NCBI RefSeq assembly: GCF_009711715.1
Contig: NZ_VENF01000015.1
Location: forward strand, 1 to 64,000
Length of the DNA: 64,000 nucleotides
From: Methylophaga sp.
GTDB taxonomy: Bacteria; Pseudomonadota; Gammaproteobacteria; Nitrosococcales; Methylophagaceae
Direction of reading: 5' to 3'
Every line of letters begins with the position of its first letter. Within the stretch, counting starts at the first letter, position 1. Shown here in pieces: positions 1 through 7,117 of the stretch. The translations under genes and the position numbers were made by a program. The notes under the pieces are model-generated. The model was not told the origin of the DNA, searched no databases, and was given only the letters and a program-made list of their open reading frames with translations.

Positions 1-118
1 AGCGTACAATGTCTTTAGGCCGCACCTGAGCTTGAATATGAAAACACCTCAAGAAGTGCATAATAAAGCCAGCGACATAATACCGCTGGCTGTGATGAAT
101 ACTGTCAACGTATTTTAG
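1..118 (+). pseudogene. IS3-family transposase, C-terminal end (cut by window edge)
   Basis: An open frame enters from the left edge and stops with TAG at 116-118. Its last residues read YNVFRPHLSLNMKTP and then QEVHNKA. This matches the YN..RPH.SL...TP pattern at the C-terminus of IS3-family OrfB integrases, just after the DDE catalytic core. Only about 38 residues are visible, so whether the element is intact cannot be judged here. The call is supported by the IS-end-like sequence directly after the stop. It is entered as a partial gene and may belong to a complete element outside the window. Confidence 0.7.
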
Positions 119-127
119 GACGGGACA
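1..127 (+). mobile_element. Right end of an IS3-family insertion sequence
   Basis: The transposase tail is followed at once by a sequence running from TGTCAACG (103) to GGACGGGACA (ending at 127). It resembles the right terminal repeat of IS3-family elements, which typically end in CA. The exact boundary at 127 is inferred, because the left inverted repeat lies outside the window. A hairpin (67-74 with 84-91) lies within the transposase tail. The host SpoIIAA-like gene starts about 100 bp further on. Confidence 0.6.
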
Positions 128-229
128 TCTCTTGCATGCTGAACTTCATTTTGCTGATCCAATTGGAACCAAGCGCGCTGTCAGGGACCTTATCTAGTAT
201 GTAAGGTCTGGGTTCATGGAGCTTGCAAT

Positions 230-610
230 ATGGAACTGAAACGACATGGTTTGAGCATCGGCCTGGAGCATTCAGGCGAAAAGTTTTTCCTGTCGCTGAA
301 AGTCAGCGGCAAGCTGACACATGAAGATTATCAGAGCATGATGCCGATGCTGGATGCGGCACTGGCCGAGATTCGAGCCCCTAAGGTCAATGCTTTTATT
401 GATGCAGTAGAACTGGAAGGCTGGGAAGCCAGGGCTGTCTGGGATGACTTCAGGCTGGCACTGAAACACGGCAATGAGTTCGAAAAAGTTGCCATTTACG
501 GCTATAAGAAGTGGCAGGCAGTAATCGCCAGACTGAGTAGCTGGTTTATTTCCGGTGAAATCAGGTTCTTTGATGATCCCAAAAGCGCTTTACAGTGGTT
601 AAACCAATAA
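230..610 (+). CDS. SpoIIAA-like (STAS-fold) protein
   Basis: This 126-residue cytosolic protein resembles the SpoIIAA-like family (PF11964, formerly DUF3478), a STAS-type alpha/beta fold of unknown biochemical role. Visible family features are the hydrophobic strand pattern, the central FIDAVELEGWEARAVWDD segment (around residues 56-73), the FEKVAIYG strand and a C-terminal region with FFDDPKSALQWL. The start is supported by GGAG about 8 bases upstream. A diverged paralogue lies at 47057. wrbA begins 15 bp downstream, so the two may be co-transcribed. There is no signal peptide. The family call is fairly safe and the function unknown. Confidence 0.75.
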   Translation: MELKRHGLSIGLEHSGEKFFLSLKVSGKLTHEDYQSMMPMLDAALAEIRAPKVNAFIDAVELEGWEARAVWDDFRLALKHGNEFEKVAIYGYKKWQAVIARLSSWFISGEIRFFDDPKSALQWLNQ

Positions 611-625
611 TCAGACGGAGGTCGC

Positions 626-1240
626 ATGACTAGAGTACTTGTGGTTTATTACAGTATGTACGGACACGTGGAAACGATGGCTAAAGCAGTCGCAGCAGGC
701 GCTGGAAAGGTTGATGGTACCGAGGTGACCCTCAAGCGTGTTCCCGAATTAATGTCTCAAGAACAGGCTGAAAACGCCGGTGCCAAACTGGATCAGGATG
801 CACCTGTCGCTACCCCGGATGAACTTGCTGATTATGATGCTATTATCTTTGGCACCCCCACCCGCTATGGCAATATGTGCGCTCAGATGCGTCAGTTTCT
901 GGATCAGACCGGTGGACTATGGGCCAAAGGCAAACTGATAGGCAAGGTCGGTAGCGTATTCACATCCACCGGCAGTCAGCATGGTGGTCAGGAAACCACG
1001 CTCACCTCATTCCATACCAATCTGTTTCATTTCGGTATGGTGGTGGTCGGGGTGCCTTATTCGGTCTCTGAATTGACGAATATGGATGAGATTACCGGCG
1101 GCACGCCTTATGGGGCCAGTACAATTGCCGGCGGTGACGGTAGCCGGCGACCTTCAGAAAATGAACTGGCCATTGCCCGTTTTCAGGGCGAGCATGTAGC
1201 GAAAGTGGCCAGAAAGATGACGGCCGGAGGCCTGGACTAG
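626..1240 (+). CDS. wrbA: NAD(P)H:quinone oxidoreductase, WrbA family
   Basis: WrbA is a tetrameric FMN flavodoxin-like enzyme that reduces quinones by two electrons using NAD(P)H and limits redox cycling. The 204-residue length fits the family (about 198). Visible features are an N-terminal FMN phosphate loop ([12 protein letters not shown], residues 9-20), the [16 protein letters not shown] block (around 76-91) and the [10 protein letters not shown] loop (around 114-123), all WrbA signatures. The ribosome site GGAGG lies 6 bases before ATG 626. The gene follows the SpoIIAA-like gene by 15 bp. A hairpin across its stop codon and a strong terminator at 1302 close the unit. Confidence 0.95.
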   Translation: MTRVLVVYYSMYGHVETMAKAVAAGAGKVDGTEVTLKRVPELMSQEQAENAGAKLDQDAPVATPDELADYDAIIFGTPTRYGNMCAQMRQFLDQTGGLWAKGKLIGKVGSVFTSTGSQHGGQETTLTSFHTNLFHFGMVVVGVPYSVSELTNMDEITGGTPYGASTIAGGDGSRRPSENELAIARFQGEHVAKVARKMTAGGLD

Positions 1241-1301
1241 GTCAGGCCTCCGTTAACGGTTCATATGGGCTACAGATTCAGTCTCACAATGCTGTGATAT
1301 T

Positions 1302-1334
1302 AAGGCCGGTTTAGGTTTATCCGGCCTTTTTTAT
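1302..1334 (+). terminator. Rho-independent terminator after wrbA
   Basis: AAGGCCGG (1302-1309) pairs with CCGGCCTT (1321-1328) and is followed by a run of T. A second inverted repeat, CGGAGGCCT / AGGCCTCCG, spans the wrbA stop around 1224-1251. Together they should end the SpoIIAA-like/wrbA transcript. Confidence 0.8.
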
Positions 1335-1413
1335 TTTTATCCTTCTGTACTTGAAATTCAGCTTCAGCGCACTATTTTTTGATGGCATCAAGCTTGTTCA
1401 TGAGAGGTGCACT

Positions 1414-1851
1414 ATGTTGAAGAAGCTACTGCCGGAACAGTGGGCAATCATGACGTTCTATCAGCGGTTTGAGACGATCATGGCTTTGGTCCTTACCTGT
1501 ATCGTGACCTTTGTTGTTCTGGTCGCTATGTATCGTTTAACGGTAGACGTAATATCGGAACTCATACTTAAAGCCCATAACCCGCTACAGTATGTTGTTT
1601 TCCAAAGAGTGTTCGGTGAAATTATGACCGTTCTGATTGCGCTGGAATTCAATCACACACTTCAATATGTAGTCACCCGGCAACAGAGTATTATTCAAAC
1701 TAAGGTTATTATTCTGATTGCATTACTTGCAGTGTCGAGAAAGTTTATTATTCTGGATATACACAAGACTGAATATCAATTGCTGGTTGCACTGGGCGTG
1801 GTCACGATAGCCCTGGGCGTCGTTTACTGGCTACTAAATGTCAAGAGATGA
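1414..1851 (+). CDS. PsiE-family inner-membrane protein
   Basis: This predicted inner-membrane protein of 145 residues has four hydrophobic segments (about 20-42, 65-85, 97-115, 118-140). The pattern resembles the phosphate-starvation-inducible PsiE family, whose function is not known. The charged and conserved stretch GEIMTVLIALEFNHTLQYVV and the following helix with SRKFIILDIHKTE match the family plan. The frame is open from 1351, but ATG 1414 (MLKKLLPEQ) is preferred because GAGAGGTG sits just upstream. The gene stands alone between the wrbA terminator and tRNA-Pro. No Pho box was recognised. Confidence 0.6.
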   Translation: MLKKLLPEQWAIMTFYQRFETIMALVLTCIVTFVVLVAMYRLTVDVISELILKAHNPLQYVVFQRVFGEIMTVLIALEFNHTLQYVVTRQQSIIQTKVIILIALLAVSRKFIILDIHKTEYQLLVALGVVTIALGVVYWLLNVKR

Positions 1852-1927
1852 GCAGTTTGATTCTGTATCTTTATATGCGAGTAGATGTAACAGACAGCAT
1901 GACATGATCATTCTGCCACCTCAGCAG

Positions 1928-1956
1928 TTCCCTAATTGGGAAAGTGTTTTTATAAT
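1928..1956 (+). promoter_or_regulatory. Promoter of tRNA-Pro
   Basis: A perfect -10 hexamer TATAAT (1951-1956) lies 11 bp before the mature tRNA. A weak -35 TTCCCT (1928-1933) has a 17 bp spacer. Confidence 0.6.
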
Positions 1957-1966
1957 GCCATGAAGA

Positions 1967-2043
1967 CGGAGTGTAGCTCAGCCTGGTAGAGCACTGCCTT
2001 CGGGAGGCAGGGGTCGGAGGTTCGAATCCTCTCACTCCGACCA
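1967..2043 (+). tRNA. proK: tRNA-Pro (anticodon CGG)
   Basis: The 77-nt cloverleaf has an acceptor stem CGGAGTG (1967-1973) pairing with CACTCCG (2033-2039), discriminator A2040 and an encoded CCA (2041-2043). The anticodon stem is CTGCC/GGCAG with loop TTCGGGA, giving anticodon CGG, which reads CCG. The T loop is TTCGAAT. It is a single-gene unit. tRNA 3' ends are common integration sites, but no integrase or att repeat is seen downstream. The proK symbol follows E. coli usage for the CGG isoacceptor. Confidence 0.97.
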
Positions 2044-2195
2044 GATATGTCCATTCGTTTATCCCCCCATCCACAATCACCTATGTCGCTGATATTGTTT
2101 TTCCTGTACCGGCTGAACGGGCATTTTTCTGCTGTTAAATCATTCCGGGTCTTGTTATAAATAAAGGGCGGAACACGGATTCTCCGGAACGTATT

Positions 2196-2220
2196 GTCTG
2201 TTTCTGGAACAGACTTTTAT
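2196..2220 (+). terminator. Hairpin with T-rich tail just before ycaC
   Basis: GTCTGTT (2196-2202) pairs with AACAGAC (2208-2214) over a TCTGG loop and is followed by TTTTATT. It could end the tRNA-Pro transcript or act as a leader hairpin for ycaC, whose start is 29 bp further on. Confidence 0.45.
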
Positions 2221-2242
2221 TCATTGGTAGAGGAGTGCTGCA

Positions 2243-2869
2243 ATGAATCCCGATTTTCAGTATCACCGTCTGGATAAGGATCAGGTGGCTTGTCTGCTGG
2301 TTGATCACCAGTCCGGTCTGACCAATCTGGTACATGATTTCTCGCCGGATGATTTCAAAAACAATGTGCTGGCCCTGGCTGACTGCGCCAAATACTTCAA
2401 GCTGCCGACGATTCTCACCACCAGTTTTGAAGACGGCCCCAACGGACCGCTGGTGCCGGAACTCAAAGCGTTGTTTCCCGATGCGCCTTATATCGCGCGG
2501 CCCGGTAATATCAACGCCTGGGATAATGAAGATTTTGTCAATGCAGTGAAAGCGACCGGTAAAAAGCAGTTACTGATAGCGGGTATCGTCACCGAAGTTT
2601 GTGTCGCTTTCCCGGCCTTGTCGGCACTGCAAGAGGGCTACGAGGTCTTTGTTGTCACCGATGCCTCTGGTACCTTCAACAAGACCACCCGTGATGCGGC
2701 CTGGATGCGGATGTCACAGGCAGGCGCTCAGATGATGACCTGGTTCGGCGCCGCCTGCGAACTGCACCGTGACTGGCGTAATGATGTGGAAGGGCTTGGC
2801 ACATTATTTTCCAATCATCTGCCAAATTACCGTTGTTTGATGACCAGTTACAACGCGACACAAAAATAG
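2243..2869 (+). CDS. ycaC: YcaC-like isochorismatase-family hydrolase
   Basis: YcaC proteins are cysteine hydrolases of the isochorismatase superfamily that assemble into large octameric rings; their substrate is not established. At 208 residues this has the length of E. coli YcaC and its signature blocks: VDHQSGL (20-26), TILTTSFEDGPNGPLVPELK (56-75), RPGNINAWDNEDF (86-98), GIVTEVCVAFPALSAL (114-129) and a C-terminal ACELHRDWRND. Asp21 and Cys120 are the expected catalytic acid and nucleophile. The start is backed by GAGGAG about 8 bases upstream. The metallo-beta-lactamase gene begins 12 bp after the stop, so the two are probably co-transcribed. Confidence 0.9.
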   Translation: MNPDFQYHRLDKDQVACLLVDHQSGLTNLVHDFSPDDFKNNVLALADCAKYFKLPTILTTSFEDGPNGPLVPELKALFPDAPYIARPGNINAWDNEDFVNAVKATGKKQLLIAGIVTEVCVAFPALSALQEGYEVFVVTDASGTFNKTTRDAAWMRMSQAGAQMMTWFGAACELHRDWRNDVEGLGTLFSNHLPNYRCLMTSYNATQK

Positions 2870-2881
2870 GAGGGATTCAGC

Positions 2882-3640
2882 TTGGCAACACGCCTGTTAC
2901 TGTTCGTTATGGCATTGATGTTGTCTGTCTCGATTGCTGCAGACAATAAGCATCCGGGTATTAGCGACGTGGCGCCGGGTGAAGTCGCGCTGAAACAAAT
3001 TCATCCCGATGTCTGGATACATATCTCGACCTGGGTGTTTGAAAATGGTATGCGTTATCCTTCCAATGGATTGATTGTCCGTCAGGACAGGGCACTATTC
3101 CTGATCGACCCCGCCTGGGGTGAAAAAGCCACAGAGTCTCTGCTGAAAGCCATTGATGAACAGATCGGTCTGCCGGTGAGATGGGCGATATCAACGCATT
3201 TTCATGATGACCGGGTGGCCGGCGATCAAGTGCTCAAAGCCCATGGCATCAAAGTCTACGCTACCGAGTTAACACGCGAACTGGCGGCAGCGGCAGATAA
3301 TACCGTGCCCGAAGCCATTTTGACCGGACTCGATAATGCAGGTGATGCAGTATCGATAGGGCCACTGGAAGTGTTTTACCCCGGGGCAGGCCATACCCGG
3401 GATAATCTGGTAGTTTACCTGCCGGATGCGGATATCCTGTTTGGCGGCTGTGCGATCCATGAGGCAGGGCGGGACACTGCCGGTAATACTATCGATGCCG
3501 ATCTGGCAGCATGGCCGACCTCACTGCAAAGAATGCAGGCACGTTATCCGCAAGTCAGGATAGTGATTCCCGGCCATGGTGTGCCCGGTGATAGTCAGCT
3601 GCTGAGCCACTCCATTGCCCTGGTCAGGCAGGCAGAATGA
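2882..3640 (+). CDS. Subclass B1 metallo-beta-lactamase, VIM-like
   Basis: A predicted periplasmic zinc beta-lactamase (252 residues). A Sec signal peptide (about 1-20, ending SIAA) precedes the alpha-beta/beta-alpha fold. Zinc site 1 is His106 and His108 (HFHDDR, 106-111) plus His171 (GAGHTRDN). Site 2 is Asp110, Cys190 (FGGCAIHE) and His232 (IPGHGVPGD). The cysteine ligand defines B1 and separates it from glyoxalase II-type hydrolases. Long blocks resemble VIM enzymes: YPSNGLIVR, QIGLPV, STHFHDDRV, DNLVVY, DADLA.WPTS. His193 and Arg197 fall at BBL positions 224 and 228, as in VIM-1. The start is TTG, 8 bp after a strong AGGAGGG (2868-2874); ATG 2909 is the alternative. It sits between ycaC and a membrane protein, with no integron cassette features seen. 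Substrate range is inferred. Confidence 0.9.
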   Translation: MATRLLLFVMALMLSVSIAADNKHPGISDVAPGEVALKQIHPDVWIHISTWVFENGMRYPSNGLIVRQDRALFLIDPAWGEKATESLLKAIDEQIGLPVRWAISTHFHDDRVAGDQVLKAHGIKVYATELTRELAAAADNTVPEAILTGLDNAGDAVSIGPLEVFYPGAGHTRDNLVVYLPDADILFGGCAIHEAGRDTAGNTIDADLAAWPTSLQRMQARYPQVRIVIPGHGVPGDSQLLSHSIALVRQAE

Positions 3641-4080
3641 GGTCTGAACCCATCATGTCATTTGAAAATAAGCTTTGGTATTATCAGCTGACAGTCGTTT
3701 TCAGCGTTCTCTTCGCACTGCTGGGCTTCTCCTATAACGTCTGGCGCATGGAGGTGTCTGAGCAAAACAACAATATCCGTACTGCCAGTTTTGAAATTCT
3801 GATTAACCTGGCTTCGCTGGAACAGATTATCTACACGGCACATTACGATGATGATTTTCAGGCAGGCAGTCCCCGGAAGGGCTGGGTCTTAGTCGGGTTA
3901 ATCAGTGACCTGAGCACACTGACCGACACAGACGTTGCTGAGAAAGCCGATAAGCTCAAGCTTCAGTGGGCGGCAGGCTGGGATCAGGTAGGTCATGAGC
4001 AGGCTGCTGTCGATGACATGAGCAAGGCGATTGATGAAGTCAGAATAGCACTCAAGCAATTACTGGCATCGCTTGATTAG
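3637..4080 (+). CDS. Uncharacterised single-pass membrane protein
   Basis: I do not recognise this 147-residue protein. It has one N-terminal transmembrane segment (about 17-36, VVFSVLFALLGFSYNVW) and a soluble alpha-helical part rich in Asp, Glu and Ala ending in a likely amphipathic helix. Its ATG overlaps the stop of the beta-lactamase gene (ATGA), implying translational coupling. A second ATG at 3655 gives MSFENKLWYY and is also possible. A similar plan is seen in small hypothetical proteins of marine gammaproteobacteria. A role with the beta-lactamase is possible but unsupported. Confidence 0.55.
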   Translation: MRSEPIMSFENKLWYYQLTVVFSVLFALLGFSYNVWRMEVSEQNNNIRTASFEILINLASLEQIIYTAHYDDDFQAGSPRKGWVLVGLISDLSTLTDTDVAEKADKLKLQWAAGWDQVGHEQAAVDDMSKAIDEVRIALKQLLASLD

Positions 4081-4084
4081 TGAA

Positions 4085-4669
4085 TCAGTCAAATTGCCAG
4101 CGTAACCAGCCGAGAAAGACATTCCCCTTATTACGCAGCCCGGGAACAAAGGTAGCCTGGAAGGTCAGTTTCTTGTATCCCACTGATCCCAGCGGCAGCA
4201 CATAAGGAACTGGCACATAGTTCCAGTTATCGCGCATGGTCAACCCGGCGTTGAGACCCAGACCGAGCCTGAAATCCGGATTCTGTTCCAGCGGATGCCA
4301 GATTTTTTCGTAGCCGTAGCCTGCTACAGGTTCCCATTCATCCTGTGAGTCTCTGAACACCATCAGGTAGAGTCCATGCCAGTCACCGTCAGCATCATAA
4401 CGGGTGAGTCCGTAGCCAGCCCCCCATGCTTGCTCATTGTATTGCCTGCGGCGATCACTGTCCCAGGCAAAAGGCACATGCCAGCTGAATAACGGGATGT
4501 AGAGTTCACGCTGGGTGGGAGATTGCCAGGTCTTGCTGCTGTTGGTTTTGAGCCGATCCCAGAGCACGATGGGGAGGGGCTCATCAGTTGCTGTGTTATC
4601 GGCGGTTTCCCCGGCATAAACGGGGAGAACCATCAGTAATAACATCAATGCCGGTTTGCTGATTTGCAT
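4085..4669 (-). CDS. pagP: Lipid A palmitoyltransferase PagP
   Basis: PagP is an outer-membrane eight-stranded beta-barrel enzyme that moves a palmitoyl chain from a phospholipid to lipid A, which lowers permeability and sensitivity to cationic peptides. The 194-residue precursor has a signal peptide (about 1-19, cleavage near VYAG). It keeps the family blocks: SWHVPFAWDSD with the catalytic His, YNEQAWGAGYGLTRYD, WHGLYLMVFRDS with the catalytic Asp-Ser, GYGYEKIW, RDNWNYVPVPYVLPLGSVGY, and a C-terminal FLGWLRWQF ending in an aromatic residue as barrels do. It is monocistronic and convergent with the preceding gene. Its upstream region is shared with the cupredoxin gene. Confidence 0.95.
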   Translation of the reverse strand: MQISKPALMLLLMVLPVYAGETADNTATDEPLPIVLWDRLKTNSSKTWQSPTQRELYIPLFSWHVPFAWDSDRRRQYNEQAWGAGYGLTRYDADGDWHGLYLMVFRDSQDEWEPVAGYGYEKIWHPLEQNPDFRLGLGLNAGLTMRDNWNYVPVPYVLPLGSVGYKKLTFQATFVPGLRNKGNVFLGWLRWQFD

Positions 4670-4807
4670 AGCCTCTCCTGCGGATGTGACTATCTGAATT
4701 GATATTACGTCAGAAACTATGTGAATTAAAGCGCGTCATAAATTTGAATCCGGATAGCGGCTCAATCTGTTTAAACTACAACTGCCATAAATATAAGGAG
4801 AAGCGGT

Positions 4808-5317
4808 ATGCTCAATCAGGCCTTCAATCAGTCTGTTAATTCAGTAAAGTGGTTGACCTTACTCATGTTGACCGGCTTTTTAAGTCTTGGTACGACAGTT
4901 TCAGCTGAAGGGGATTTAACCCGTCAGGAGCCGATAACGGTCGAAGTGCAGCTTGGTGTCGGGAATGAACACCGCTTCTCACCCAGCCATCTGGAGTTTG
5001 AAACAGGCAAGCTTTACAAACTGGTGCTAATCAACAATAGCCAGGTTAAACACTATTTCACTTCCTTTGGTCTGGCGAAACGGGTCTTTTCCCGAAAGGT
5101 TCAGGTCATGCAGGAAACGCAGGGCGAATTCAGCCGTACAGCTGAAATCAAAGGTGATATCAGTGAGATCGAGGTTTTTCCCGGACAGCGTGTTGAATGG
5201 TGGTTTGTGCCGGTGCAGACCGGTGAGCTTGATGACTTACACTGCCATGTTGATGATGAGGCTGCCAATATGACCCATGCCGAACTGGGCATGACCGGCA
5301 CTATAAGCATCAAATAA
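4808..5317 (+). CDS. Periplasmic cupredoxin-like protein
   Basis: A predicted exported blue-copper-fold protein of 169 residues. A signal peptide (about 1-33, ending VSAEG) is followed by a single cupredoxin-like beta domain. Candidate type 1 copper ligands are His82 (VKHYF), Cys146 (LHCHV), His157 and Met162 (HAELGMTG). His157 and Met162 have the His-x4-Met spacing of plastocyanins, and GMTGTI is the usual closing strand. The Cys-to-His spacing is longer than in plastocyanin, so true copper binding is inferred. AAGGAG lies upstream of ATG 4808. It may carry electrons or copper in the periplasm; no partner oxidase is adjacent. Confidence 0.65.
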   Translation: MLNQAFNQSVNSVKWLTLLMLTGFLSLGTTVSAEGDLTRQEPITVEVQLGVGNEHRFSPSHLEFETGKLYKLVLINNSQVKHYFTSFGLAKRVFSRKVQVMQETQGEFSRTAEIKGDISEIEVFPGQRVEWWFVPVQTGELDDLHCHVDDEAANMTHAELGMTGTISIK

Positions 5318-5351
5318 GCGGGTGATATCCACTCGCAGTTTTCATTGTCAC

Positions 5352-6872
5352 TCAATTGGTTACACGGCCGGTCTCAGTGATATTCAAGCGGCTTCTGGCT
5401 TTAAGTTGCTCGTGGAGCTCATGAGCCTGTTCTGAATAGTGGGACTGTATGGTGCTATCAAAGTGACTGCGTTGAGACTTTATCTGCAGTCTGTCATGTT
5501 GGCCGATAAGTCTCTCCGGCTCGGTTAACTGAAGGAATCCAGCCAGCTGGCACAGGGTTTGTTGAGGTTCACGACAAAGCGCATCATAGTCGACAAAAAT
5601 GATATTGGCATCCGGCTTCGCTAATAAGTGACGATACGCGGCAATCCAGTAAGCGATCCAGAAGTTGATATCCGTCGCTGGTGGAAGTGCCTTATCATCC
5701 AGCCAGTTATCAAAGTTCACCGGCCGCAGATTGGCACCGAAATCAAAGTGACCGATAGCTGCCATATAATGACGGGCAAAAGGATCAGACTCATGAATGG
5801 CTAAAAAGCGCAGATGCTGACGCAGTAATGACTCGGCGTGATGCAGCGGATGTCTGAAGGGGATGACAATTTTAGCGGTGGGCAGCTGGCTCAACAGCCA
5901 GTCGATGCGCGCGATATTGAGATTGTTTTTCGACACATAGCGTCTGGCTGTTGTCCTTGTCTGTATATGACTGAGATAGACAACTTTCCGCATATGGTTG
6001 CGAAAAAACTTCAGAAAATCAGGGTGCTCCGATAGCTGCCAGGGACTGATCCGGTGTTTATCATAGGGTCTGTCCCAGTGCGCCATCCAAAGCATTTCTT
6101 CAAATGCCTCCGGGCTGTCCTCATTGACCAGCATGCCATCGCCATGCGCCCGCTCACGGTACTCGCCGGTTGTCTGCATGCGTTTTGTGAGACGCTGCCA
6201 TAGCACTGGTGTAAAAACAAACGGCATGTAACGATAGCTGTGTGTCGCAAACTCACCTGTTGCGAAACACAATTCCAACAACAGGGTGGTACCTGCGCGT
6301 GGCAAGGATGTGATGAAGACCGGATCTTGGTCAGCATCCGCATCGGTGTGTTTGAGATATACAGCATCTTCGAGGTCTGCCAGGGCCAGTTGTACGGGAA
6401 CACTGGCAAAAGCCAGGTTATGCAGAATTCGTGTGCTGCCGGAATAGCGGTTCTCAAACGCTGTGGCTTCGTTATGGTGTCCACGCTGACGCTGAAAAGA
6501 TCGCCAGAATACGCCTAGCGTGACGATGGTGGCGACCAGGAGAAACGGCCACGAAGAGGCTGTCCGAAGTGTCGCCTCCAGCGATATCAGATCGACGATA
6601 TCCAGCCCCCACAGGATGACAAGCGGCAGACCGGCAGCCATGATGCTGCCCAGCATCAGCGCAGCGATCGCTTTCAACAGATTGAGGCTATGCGCACGCA
6701 GGTTCTTTTCTTTTTCCTCATCATCAATGTCACGGCGACTGATTTCAAACAGTGACAATCGGGAGGCAGTCAGCGTATCTCTTGCCTGTTCCATCAGATT
6801 GAGTAGTTTGAACAGAATCAGAAAGCCGGCAACGAGAAAAGAAGCGCCTGCGAGCTCTGTCAGCATGACCAT
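5352..6872 (-). CDS. Membrane-anchored PAPS-dependent sulfotransferase
   Basis: A 506-residue protein with three N-terminal hydrophobic segments (about 8-25, 66-90, 106-124) and a cytosolic sulfotransferase domain. The 5'-phosphosulfate loop is TSLPRAGTT (188-196) and the 3'-phosphate region is PFRHPLHHAES (about 345-355), both typical of Sulfotransfer enzymes that use PAPS. The substrate is unknown. Its ATG overlaps the stop of the small upstream gene (TAATG), so translation is coupled. It is last in a minus-strand set that follows opgGH and an arylsulfotransferase-like gene, pointing to sulfation of an envelope glycan or other exported molecule. The family is confident, the acceptor is not. 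Confidence 0.8.
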   Translation of the reverse strand: MVMLTELAGASFLVAGFLILFKLLNLMEQARDTLTASRLSLFEISRRDIDDEEKEKNLRAHSLNLLKAIAALMLGSIMAAGLPLVILWGLDIVDLISLEATLRTASSWPFLLVATIVTLGVFWRSFQRQRGHHNEATAFENRYSGSTRILHNLAFASVPVQLALADLEDAVYLKHTDADADQDPVFITSLPRAGTTLLLELCFATGEFATHSYRYMPFVFTPVLWQRLTKRMQTTGEYRERAHGDGMLVNEDSPEAFEEMLWMAHWDRPYDKHRISPWQLSEHPDFLKFFRNHMRKVVYLSHIQTRTTARRYVSKNNLNIARIDWLLSQLPTAKIVIPFRHPLHHAESLLRQHLRFLAIHESDPFARHYMAAIGHFDFGANLRPVNFDNWLDDKALPPATDINFWIAYWIAAYRHLLAKPDANIIFVDYDALCREPQQTLCQLAGFLQLTEPERLIGQHDRLQIKSQRSHFDSTIQSHYSEQAHELHEQLKARSRLNITETGRVTN

Positions 6873-7099
6873 TATGAAGTCTTATCCGAGCTGTCAGTTT
6901 CGCGACGTCGCGACTGCCATTTTTTACGTAAGCGTTTGATGGGATACCACAAAAAGCCGAAAAAGATAACAATCACGACAGCAATCACGGCAATAATGGC
7001 CCCAATCGCAGTGAGTCCGCCCCCCGGACCGATATAGGCATAGGCCGGCTGAAGCAGATTGCATAACAATAATATAAAAACAGAGAAGGCTCTAATCAT
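6872..7099 (-). CDS. Small membrane protein with YIGPGGG motif
   Basis: A 75-residue protein with a signal-like hydrophobic start (about 5-20), the motif AYIGPGGGLTAIGA (21-34) and a transmembrane helix (about 28-50), followed by a very basic tail (KRLRKKWQSRRR). Tiny proteins with YIGPG(A/G)G are seen near envelope sulfotransferases and sulfatase-like genes, but their function is unknown. It lies between the arylsulfotransferase-like gene (18 bp upstream) and the PAPS sulfotransferase (one-base overlap), and may help membrane assembly of that system. Confidence 0.65.
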   Translation of the reverse strand: MIRAFSVFILLLCNLLQPAYAYIGPGGGLTAIGAIIAVIAVVIVIFFGFLWYPIKRLRKKWQSRRRETDSSDKTS

Positions 7100-7117
7100 G
7101 GTCGGATACCATTTTGG

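Noticed and set aside
1967..2043. Integration site at the tRNA-Pro 3' end
   Set aside because: No integrase and no repeat of the tRNA end were seen in the following region.
1871..2080. A 69-codon minus-strand frame across the tRNA-Pro
   Set aside because: It reads the complement of the tRNA, giving the classic VRGFEPPTP-type false protein. Not a gene.
2882..3640. Glyoxalase II or other metallo-hydrolase instead of a beta-lactamase
   Set aside because: The B1-specific Cys190 ligand, the signal peptide and the VIM-like blocks speak against the other branches of the fold.
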